A program made the translations under genes and the position numbers. The notes under the pieces were generated by a model. It saw only the letters and a list, made by a program, of their open reading frames with translations, ran no database searches and was not told where the DNA came from. A stretch of DNA of 5,343 nt from an uncultured Lacinutrix sp. (GTDB lineage: Bacteria > Bacteroidota > Bacteroidia > Flavobacteriales > Flavobacteriaceae), in contig CALGIH010000075.1 in NCBI GenBank assembly GCA_937916035.1, positions 1 through 5,343 on the forward strand. Reading direction: 5' to 3'. Shown piece after piece: positions 1 to 5,154 of this stretch (position 1 is its first letter; every line of letters starts with the position of its first letter).

Positions 1-65
1 TAATACTGTTTAAAATGTTCAATTGTCTTATCAGAAGGTATTGCGAAGTCCTGCAGGCACCACTT

Positions 66-100
66 AAAAACCCTGAAACTTTATTGTTTTCAGGGTTTTT
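66..100. terminator. Bidirectional rho-independent terminator
   Basis: A perfect 13-bp stem pairs 66-78 (AAAAACCCTGAAA) with 88-100 (TTTCAGGGTTTTT) around a 9-base loop (79-87). The core CCCTGAAA/TTTCAGGG is flanked by an A-run on the left and a T-run on the right (further T's to about 106), so it can terminate transcription from either direction. It sits 7 bases beyond the stop codon of the minus-strand M1 peptidase gene and would end that transcript. On the plus strand it would close whatever gene lies to the left of the window. Confidence 0.88.
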
Positions 101-107
101 TGTTTTA

Positions 108-1766
108 CTAGCTTTTCTTGAAATCTGCATTCATTAATACCCAGTAGTTTGGGTCTAGAACAATATTTTTAGGCTCTTCCTCTACTTTTATTTTAAAACT
201 ATTTGACTTTTCTTTTATTTGAATCAACTCTAATTGCTGTGGTTTATTCCCAAAATCAATACCAATTTCAAGTGGTATTTCAAACATGCTGCCATCAGTT
301 TGCACTTGGTTTAAATTAATTAGTATTTCACCTTTCTGCTTGTCATACTTCCAGCTTCCAGCTAATTTTAAAATCCCCGGCTTATATAGCCATTGCTCGA
401 AAAAGACAGTTAAATCCTTACCTGAAGCCTCTTCCATTACTCGCTTAAAGTCATCAGTTGTGACGTTTAGATCTTTGTATTGTTTGTAATAAGACTGAAT
501 GCCTTCCCAAAAGGTCTTTGTGCCTACAACACCTCGTAACATGTGTAAAATCCAACTGCCTTTTTGATAGATTTGAGATGTTGTAACATCTTTCATGTCT
601 TTTAAATTATCATGGACAATTGTATACTTTGGGTTTTTTTCATAAAAAGCATCTACACTTTTTTGACTGGATTTAAGTCCCTCAACAAACGCGTCTCGTC
701 CATATTGATGTTCTATAAAAAGTAAGGTGAAATACGTAGCAAAACCTTCGCTTAGCCAAATATCATCCCAATCATATTCTGTGACCGCATTTCCAAACCA
801 TTGATGTGCAATCTCATGGATAACAACATTTCGCCAACGCAAATTCCTATCTCCTTTAACCGAACTATCACTATATAATATAGCCGAAGCTGCTTCCATA
901 CCACCACTCACACTATTAGACTGTATGTTGGCTAATTTCTCATAAGAAAATGGTCCAACATTGTCGCTGTAAAATTCTAGCACTTGCTTTGTTGGTTCAG
1001 CAAAATCATAAAAGCCTGCATCTCTATCTTGCTTAAAAACCCAAGTTTCAATTGATTTACCATCAAATTCATCAACATATTGAACAGCAAAATCTGCCGC
1101 ACCAAGAACATACAACCAAGTGGCTATTGGTATTGATTGTTTCCAATGGGTAAGACGTTTATTATCTGCTAAATTCGTTTCTTCAATCTTCAACCCATTT
1201 GAAATCACTTGATAATGATCAGGAGCTGTGACGATAAATTCACACATTGCTTTATCATATGGATGATCTATAGTTGCTAACCAATGACGACCACGATTTG
1301 GCCAATTATCACTAAAAAATGTCCTGTCGCCATGTTTGTTATCACCTATTTTCAATCCACTAGCTGGAACACCCTTATATTTAATAATATACTTTGTTCT
1401 TTGATTAATCTCAGATGGCTTAGGGAGATTTATTAATAACTCATCATTTGAATGTGAGAATTTCAACTCGTTTCCATTTGATGAAACACTACTTACAACC
1501 ATTCCTTTATTATCTAATTCATTTGAAACATTGACCAAGTCGAATCTTAAGTTCTGAACACCTGAACCAAGAAAACGAATATCAACAGTTACTTCACAAG
1601 TGATTTCGTCAGTATCATCCGACAGTTCAATATCAAAAATATAATTAATGGCGTCAATTTTTGGATTCTTTGGATAACTATCAGTTATCGCAAATACATT
1701 CGACTGTACAATTAAAACCATTGCAAGACAAAGAATTACCACGCCTTTATTATTGAAGATTCTCAT
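108..1766 (-). CDS. Secreted M1 family metallopeptidase (aminopeptidase N-like)
   Basis: Zinc metallopeptidase of family M1, expected to remove N-terminal residues from peptides outside the cytoplasm. The 552-residue product starts with a signal peptide (about residues 1-26, charged start, hydrophobic core 9-21, likely cut after VFA). An N-terminal beta domain follows (about 35-230), then the thermolysin-like catalytic domain. Zinc motif HEIAH at 317-321 is followed by Glu340 (WLSEGFA), the HExxH-x18-E signature; Glu318 is the general base. Tyr400 in YQKG matches the transition-state tyrosine. The GXMEN exopeptidase motif appears as GGMEA at 288-292, with Ala for the usual Asn. It is shorter than the roughly 850-900 residues of PepN: after the catalytic domain only a small beta-rich segment (about 465-552) remains, and the large helical C-terminal domain is missing, as is common in short bacterial M1 enzymes. 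There is no lipobox and I see no type IX sorting domain, so it is probably periplasmic or freely secreted. It is transcribed divergently from the M24 peptidase gene. Family is certain; substrate is inferred. Confidence 0.95.
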   Translation of the reverse strand: MRIFNNKGVVILCLAMVLIVQSNVFAITDSYPKNPKIDAINYIFDIELSDDTDEITCEVTVDIRFLGSGVQNLRFDLVNVSNELDNKGMVVSSVSSNGNELKFSHSNDELLINLPKPSEINQRTKYIIKYKGVPASGLKIGDNKHGDRTFFSDNWPNRGRHWLATIDHPYDKAMCEFIVTAPDHYQVISNGLKIEETNLADNKRLTHWKQSIPIATWLYVLGAADFAVQYVDEFDGKSIETWVFKQDRDAGFYDFAEPTKQVLEFYSDNVGPFSYEKLANIQSNSVSGGMEAASAILYSDSSVKGDRNLRWRNVVIHEIAHQWFGNAVTEYDWDDIWLSEGFATYFTLLFIEHQYGRDAFVEGLKSSQKSVDAFYEKNPKYTIVHDNLKDMKDVTTSQIYQKGSWILHMLRGVVGTKTFWEGIQSYYKQYKDLNVTTDDFKRVMEEASGKDLTVFFEQWLYKPGILKLAGSWKYDKQKGEILINLNQVQTDGSMFEIPLEIGIDFGNKPQQLELIQIKEKSNSFKIKVEEEPKNIVLDPNYWVLMNADFKKS

Positions 1767-1774
1767 GATTAGTG

Positions 1775-1924
1775 ATTTTGGTTAGTTGTTGTAATTGTTA
1801 TTATTTCTAATACTTATTTTAAATCTGATTCACTAATGTATCGATTTTATCTAAGATTAAAAATTATTCTTAAATTGTTCTTAAATTGTTCCTTATATTA
1901 AACATCATGTTAACCAACCAAAAT
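1775..1924. repeat. Mirrored leader element of two divergent peptidase genes (13-bp inverted repeat)
   Basis: The arms are ATTTTGGTTAGTT at 1775-1787 and AACCAACCAAAAT at 1912-1924, complementary at 12 of 13 positions. Read in the sense of each gene, both leaders carry AACYAACCAAAAT, then exactly 8 bases, then ATG: for the minus-strand M1 gene the spacer is 1767-1774, for the plus-strand M24 gene it is 1925-1932. Neither leader has a recognisable Shine-Dalgarno sequence. The element may aid translation initiation or bind a shared regulator; the role is inferred, while sequence and spacing are seen directly. Confidence 0.5.
1867..1892. repeat. 11-bp tandem direct repeat upstream of the M24 gene
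   Basis: The unit TTCTTAAATTG occurs twice without interruption (1867-1877, 1878-1888), followed by a partial third copy (TTC, 1889-1891). A degenerate earlier copy (6 of 11 matches) can be laid over 1856-1866. The repeat sits about 40-65 bases before the M24 start codon, in the region shared with the divergent M1 gene. An 11-base period is close to one helical turn, so same-face protein binding is conceivable, but replication slippage in AT-rich DNA would look the same. I could not find a good TTTG/TAnnTTTG promoter for the M24 gene here. Confidence 0.6.
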
Positions 1925-1932
1925 TAATCACC

Positions 1933-3390
1933 ATGCATTTTAAAAAAACTTTGTGTTTAGCATTATTCCTTTCCGTAGTATGCGAATCTATTTTACATGC
2001 TCAAGAAAAGCATTATTTCCAAACAGATTTTTCAATAGCCGATTTTGAAGCTCGAAGAACCAAAATATTTGATGAAATTGGCAACAATGCTATTGCACTC
2101 ATTCAAAGCGCACCAAGTGTTGCTGGGTTTAAAGTATTTAGGCAGTCAAACACTTTTTACTATTTATGTGGATTGGAAGAAGGACATGCCTATTTATTGT
2201 TAAATGGTAAAAACAGAACGTCAACAATTTACTTACCTCATAGAGAAGAAGCTAGAGAACGCAGTCAGGGGAAAATTTTATCAGCTGAAGATGTCGATTT
2301 GGTTATTGAGCTAACTGGAGTAAATCGTGTTCGTCCACTAGAGTTTCTTGGAAATGATCTTGTTGGAACTGGACTTATCAATGGCATAACTCCAACATTA
2401 TACACACCTTTGAGTCCTGCAGAAACTGGAAATGATAGTAGAGATGAGATACTTCATGGTCATGCACGCGCTGCGGCAGATCCTTGGGATTCTCAAACAA
2501 CGCGAGAAGCACGCTTTAAAAAACTTTTAAACGAACGATTCCCCGAATTTGAAATTCGTGATTTATCACCACTTTTAGATGCTATGCGCTTGATAAAAAG
2601 CAACAAAGAAATTGAAGTTATTCGGAAAGCTACTGAAATTGCAGGTCTTGCCATTATGGAAGCTATGAAATCCACCAATCCAGGTATTTACGAGTATCAA
2701 TTAGATGCAGTCGCTAAATATATTTTCTATCAACATGGCTCACAAGGCGATGGATATCCAGCAATTATTGGTGGTGGAACCAATGCCTTTATGGGACATT
2801 ATTTCAGAAAAACAGATGCATTAAAAGATGGTGATTTAGTACTCATGGATTATGCACCAGATTATCATAATTACACTAGTGATGTTACCAGAATTTGGCC
2901 AGTTAATGGAACCTTTAACAAAGAACAAACAGCACTTTATGAATTTATTGTCGCTTACAGAGACGCACTATTTAAGTACATTAAACCTGGAGTTACCTCT
3001 AATGACGTGTTAGATAAAGCTGCCGCAGATATGGAAAAATACCTCGTTGGAAAAACCTTTGCAAAACCAGAGCATTTAAAAGCAGTCCAGAATGGTATTA
3101 AATTTAGAGGTCATTTTCAACATCCAGTTGGCATGGCAGTTCATGATGTTGGACGTGTTGATCGAGTAGCATTAGAACCTGGAATGGTATTTACCATTGA
3201 CCCAATGATATGGATTCCGGAAGAACGATTGTATATTAGAATAGAAGATGTTGCTGTAGTTACAGAAACAGGAGTAGAAAATTTAAGCGCCTTTGTACCT
3301 TCAACAGTTGCTGAAATTGAAAAAACTATTAAAGAAAAAGGGTTAACTGAATTTAGACCAGCTGAATCTTTACCACTTAAAAACAATTAA
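1933..3390 (+). CDS. Secreted Xaa-Pro aminopeptidase-like M24B metallopeptidase
   Basis: Aminopeptidase P (PepP-like) enzyme predicted to release an N-terminal residue preceding proline, using two metal ions. The 485-residue product has a signal peptide (about 1-23, probable cut after LHA leaving Gln24), then a creatinase/aminopeptidase P N-terminal domain (about 30-165, with the typical RQSNTFYYLCGL segment), then the pita-bread catalytic domain (about 215-460). By alignment to E. coli PepP, metal ligands are Asp306 (LMDYA), Asp317 (YTSDVTR), His397 (FQHPVG), Asp423 (TIDP) and Glu438 (RIED). Catalytic histidines are His289 (GHY) and His404 (VHDVG). Position 423 is Glu in classical PepP, so this protein has a Glu-to-Asp change at one ligand, and the next residues are PMIW rather than PGxY. 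E. coli PepP is cytosolic; the signal peptide here implies periplasmic action on peptides. The gene is divergent from the M1 gene and overlaps the tdh stop by four bases. It could also be a related M24B dipeptidase (prolidase), but the N-terminal domain favours aminopeptidase P. Confidence 0.93.
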   Translation: MHFKKTLCLALFLSVVCESILHAQEKHYFQTDFSIADFEARRTKIFDEIGNNAIALIQSAPSVAGFKVFRQSNTFYYLCGLEEGHAYLLLNGKNRTSTIYLPHREEARERSQGKILSAEDVDLVIELTGVNRVRPLEFLGNDLVGTGLINGITPTLYTPLSPAETGNDSRDEILHGHARAAADPWDSQTTREARFKKLLNERFPEFEIRDLSPLLDAMRLIKSNKEIEVIRKATEIAGLAIMEAMKSTNPGIYEYQLDAVAKYIFYQHGSQGDGYPAIIGGGTNAFMGHYFRKTDALKDGDLVLMDYAPDYHNYTSDVTRIWPVNGTFNKEQTALYEFIVAYRDALFKYIKPGVTSNDVLDKAAADMEKYLVGKTFAKPEHLKAVQNGIKFRGHFQHPVGMAVHDVGRVDRVALEPGMVFTIDPMIWIPEERLYIRIEDVAVVTETGVENLSAFVPSTVAEIEKTIKEKGLTEFRPAESLPLKNN

Positions 3391-4340
3391 GAAACTGCTT
3401 GTTTGCCTAACTGAAGCAACATTTCATTGGTCATAGCTACTAAATCATAACTATGCTTCCAATTCCAATCTTGTCTTGCATCAGCATCATCAATAGAGTT
3501 TGGCCATGAATTTGCTATTTTTTGTCTAAAATCTGGATTATAACTAATTGTGAAATCAGGTATTTGCTTCGCAATTTCTGACGCTAATTGTTTCGGTGTA
3601 AAACTAATTGCCGACAAATTATATGACGATCTAATTTTAACAGCATCAGCATCAGCATTCATAATATCTAGAGTAGCCTTGACTGCATCCTCCATAAACA
3701 TCATTGGCAAGGCTGTATCTTCAGTTAAAAAACAATCATAATGACCTTCATTTATTGCTTTATGAAAAATATCTATAGCATAATCCGTAGTGCCTCCTCC
3801 GGGTAATGTTTTCCAACTAATAATCCCTGGATACCTAATACTTCTTACATCAACTCCATAATTATTAAAATAATATTCACACCAACGCTCTCCAACTTGT
3901 TTGGTAATTCCGTAAACTGTTGATGGTTCCATAATGGTTCTTTGTGGAGTATTTGTTTTTGGTGAAGTAGGTCCAAAAACGGCAATACTTGAAGGCCAAA
4001 ACACCTTGCTAATAATCTTATCTTTAGCCAAATTAAGCACATTTAACAAGGAATTCATGTTTAAATCCCAGGCTTTTTCTGGATATTTCTCTCCAGTAGC
4101 ACTTAATAAAGCAGCCATTAAATAAACAGTATCTACATTGTGTTTTTGTATACAGGCTTCAATTTCACCTAAACTTCTCGCATCAATAGTCTCAAAAGGC
4201 CCCGATTTAACTAAAGCCATATTGCTCTCTGTTATATCGCTTGCTATTACATTTTCAGTGCCAAGTTCTGCTCTCAATTGATACGCCAATTCAGATCCTA
4301 TTTGACCACATGCACCAATTATTAAAATTTTCGAAACCAT
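3387..4340 (-). CDS. L-threonine 3-dehydrogenase, short-chain (epimerase-like) type
   Basis: Cytoplasmic NAD-dependent enzyme oxidising L-threonine to 2-amino-3-oxobutyrate, which glycine C-acetyltransferase (Kbl) then splits to glycine and acetyl-CoA; no kbl gene is in the window. The 317-residue product is an extended short-chain dehydrogenase. Rossmann motif GACGQIG is at 9-15 with acidic Asp35 after the second strand (IASD), favouring NAD. The catalytic region is WPSSIAVFGP (115-124) with Ser117/Ser118, plus Tyr143-x3-Lys147 (YGITK). The segment RYPGIISWKTLPGGGTTDYA (169-188) is a hallmark that separates this threonine dehydrogenase group, known from Flavobacterium and animals, from sugar-nucleotide epimerases. 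Length matches the family, unlike the zinc-dependent medium-chain Tdh of E. coli. The ATG at 4340 begins just before the first beta strand, with no room for a signal peptide. The gene is convergent with the M24 gene and divergent from the lipoprotein gene, with its own -7 box about 23-30 bases upstream. Confidence 0.9.
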   Translation of the reverse strand: MVSKILIIGACGQIGSELAYQLRAELGTENVIASDITESNMALVKSGPFETIDARSLGEIEACIQKHNVDTVYLMAALLSATGEKYPEKAWDLNMNSLLNVLNLAKDKIISKVFWPSSIAVFGPTSPKTNTPQRTIMEPSTVYGITKQVGERWCEYYFNNYGVDVRSIRYPGIISWKTLPGGGTTDYAIDIFHKAINEGHYDCFLTEDTALPMMFMEDAVKATLDIMNADADAVKIRSSYNLSAISFTPKQLASEIAKQIPDFTISYNPDFRQKIANSWPNSIDDADARQDWNWKHSYDLVAMTNEMLLQLGKQAVS

Positions 4341-4362
4341 CTTTTGTAGAAATTTAGTGCAT

Positions 4363-4370
4363 CAAAAATA
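4363..4370 (-). promoter_or_regulatory. Probable -7 box of the tdh promoter
   Basis: Read on the minus strand, TATTTTTG is an exact match to the Bacteroidetes -7 consensus TAnnTTTG. It lies 22 bases before the tdh start codon (4338-4340), which would give a leader of roughly 15 bases. I found no convincing TTTG at the expected -33 distance, only AT-rich sequence, so the promoter is incomplete by consensus. Confidence 0.45.
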
Positions 4371-4396
4371 GTAAGAATTTATAGCAATTACCTTAA

Positions 4397-4426
4397 TTTA
4401 ATTTAAATTATAGATTGATACTTTTG
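4397..4426 (+). promoter_or_regulatory. Possible upstream promoter of the lipoprotein gene
   Basis: TACTTTTG at 4419-4426 matches the -7 consensus TAnnTTTG exactly. TTTA at 4397-4400, one mismatch from TTTG, lies 18 bases before it. This would give a leader of about 65 bases. It may be a second start site upstream of the better promoter at 4447-4476, or chance in AT-rich DNA. Confidence 0.3.
4399..4410. repeat. 12-bp perfect palindrome between divergent promoters
   Basis: TAATTTAAATTA reads the same on both strands. It lies between the tdh -7 box and the lipoprotein promoters, partly overlapping the possible upstream promoter, a natural place for a dimeric regulator. Such AT-only palindromes also arise readily by chance in this base composition, and no regulator gene is nearby. 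Confidence 0.35.
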
Positions 4427-4446
4427 TAATTTGTAATTATAAATAG

Positions 4447-4476
4447 TTTGAAAACGCAGCGTATGCAATATATTTG
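4447..4476 (+). promoter_or_regulatory. Bacteroidetes-type promoter of the lipoprotein gene
   Basis: TTTG at 4447-4450 and TATATTTG at 4469-4476 both match the -33 TTTG and -7 TAnnTTTG elements exactly, with an 18-base spacer close to the usual 19. Transcription should begin about 5-10 bases after 4476. That leaves a short leader before the ATG at 4498 and almost none before the in-frame TTG at 4489, so it supports the ATG as the start. It is the best promoter match I found in the window. Confidence 0.65.
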
Positions 4477-4497
4477 TATCCATAAAGCTTGAATGCA

Positions 4498-5040
4498 ATG
4501 ACATATCTGCAAAACATTATTAAAATTTTTACCTTTTTATCAATAACTCTTTTTATTTTGAGTTGTAATCCTGATGTTAAAAATGAGTCAGCAATTGTTG
4601 AAAAAATCACTACAATTGACAGCAGTATAATTACAGCAAATGACATTTCGAAAATTAAGTTTACTGAATACGCCTTAAGCAAAATCACTCAAAACAAAAC
4701 CATTAATTGGCAGAAATTTAATGAATTATCTAATAAAATAGAACTTTTAAGAACCGGAGATTTATCTTTTTTTAGAGATGACAAAGCCATTCTGGAAGGG
4801 TTTATAGCCGATTTAAGAAATGAAATTCCTGAATCCCTAAACACACAATCAATATTGGTGAGATTAACAGTTATTGAAACTGTGTTTTTAAAATTAGAAG
4901 GCTTAGCTTCATTAAAAACAGCCAAGAAAGAAAAGCTCTTGATGGCTATTAAAGATGTGCTTTTGTCCTACACTAATTTAATTTTTCAAATGAATAAAAA
5001 ATTCGAAAAGGAGTCCCAAAAAATTGAAAAGCCAAATTAA
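4498..5040 (+). CDS. Hypothetical lipoprotein, helical, function unknown
   Basis: I do not recognise a family. The 180-residue product begins with a lipoprotein signal peptide: hydrophobic core about residues 7-20 and a lipobox ending ILSC, with lipidated Cys23. The mature part after CNPDVKNE is low in Gly and Pro and looks mainly alpha-helical. Amphipathic stretches fall at about 50-85 and 93-172, and a charged Lys/Glu-rich tail (KKFEKESQKIEKPN) may form a coiled coil. There are no further cysteines or metal-binding motifs. The ATG at 4498 is chosen over an in-frame TTG at 4489 because a perfect promoter ends at 4476, giving the TTG almost no leader, and because the signal peptide is complete without the three extra residues. 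Export to the envelope is well supported. Residues 2-4 after Cys are not a Lys-acidic or Ser-acidic surface-export signal, so a periplasm-facing anchor is more likely. It precedes the M13 peptidase gene by 114 bases in the same direction; a functional link is only a possibility. Confidence 0.82.
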   Translation: MTYLQNIIKIFTFLSITLFILSCNPDVKNESAIVEKITTIDSSIITANDISKIKFTEYALSKITQNKTINWQKFNELSNKIELLRTGDLSFFRDDKAILEGFIADLRNEIPESLNTQSILVRLTVIETVFLKLEGLASLKTAKKEKLLMAIKDVLLSYTNLIFQMNKKFEKESQKIEKPN

Positions 5041-5075
5041 ATACTGAGAATTCTTGTTCAGGAAATTCTTAATTC

Positions 5076-5105
5076 TTTGTTAATATGTAACAAAATCTAA
5101 TTTCA
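5076..5105 (+). promoter_or_regulatory. Weak candidate promoter of the M13 peptidase gene
   Basis: TTTG at 5076-5079 is followed after 18 bases by TAATTTCA at 5098-5105, which fits TAnnTTTG at six of eight positions counting the two free ones. It would give a leader of about 40 bases. The match is imperfect, so read-through from the lipoprotein gene is an alternative; I see no strong terminator between 5041 and 5154. Confidence 0.25.
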
Positions 5106-5131
5106 GGCTTCTAATTATTAAGTAAATTAGA
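5096..5131. repeat. Three TCTAATT elements upstream of the M13 gene
   Basis: TCTAATT occurs at 5096-5102 and 5110-5116 in direct orientation (14-base period) and inverted as AATTAGA at 5125-5131. The last two form a perfect 7-bp inverted repeat around an 8-base spacer (ATTAAGTA), 23 bases before the start codon. This could be an operator or a weak leader hairpin. AT-rich composition makes chance occurrence plausible. Confidence 0.35.
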
Positions 5132-5154
5132 CAAATTTAAATACTAAAACAAAA

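Noticed and set aside
1..65. Possible 3' end of a plus-strand gene or of a tRNA ahead of the terminator (a frame ends TAA at 65-67, and GCACCA resembles a tRNA tail).
   Set aside because: That frame has another TAA at 11-13, leaving only 17 codons, and there is no T-arm GTTCRA motif or paired acceptor stem. Too little sequence to call anything.
1919..1926. TAATTTTG on the minus strand as a -7 box for the M1 gene.
   Set aside because: No good TTTG at the -33 distance, the leader would be about 146 bases, and the sequence is part of the mirrored leader element, which explains it equally well. Kept only as an alternative in that finding.
3141..3386. Minus-strand open frame of 81 codons antisense to the end of the M24 gene.
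   Set aside because: It lies wholly opposite a strongly conserved catalytic region of a real gene, has no recognisable domain and no promoter; it is a shadow frame.
3630..3663. GCATCA microsatellite-like repeat inside tdh as a phase-variation tract.
   Set aside because: It encodes the in-frame acidic stretch NADADA, the repeat has only about three imperfect units, and unit-length changes of six bases would not shift the frame.
3387..4340. UDP-sugar epimerase (GalE-like) identity for the Rossmann-fold protein.
   Set aside because: The PGIISWKTLPGGGTTDYA region is diagnostic of short-chain L-threonine dehydrogenase, and no sugar or polysaccharide genes are adjacent.
4489..4497. TTG at 4489 as the start of the small lipoprotein, adding three residues.
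   Set aside because: A perfect promoter ends at 4476, leaving almost no leader for the TTG, while the ATG at 4498 gives a normal leader and a complete lipoprotein signal peptide.
5047..5069. Hairpin after the lipoprotein gene (AGAATT/AATTCT with a bulged extension) as a terminator.
   Set aside because: The stem is AT-rich, imperfect and not followed by a T-run; too weak to call.
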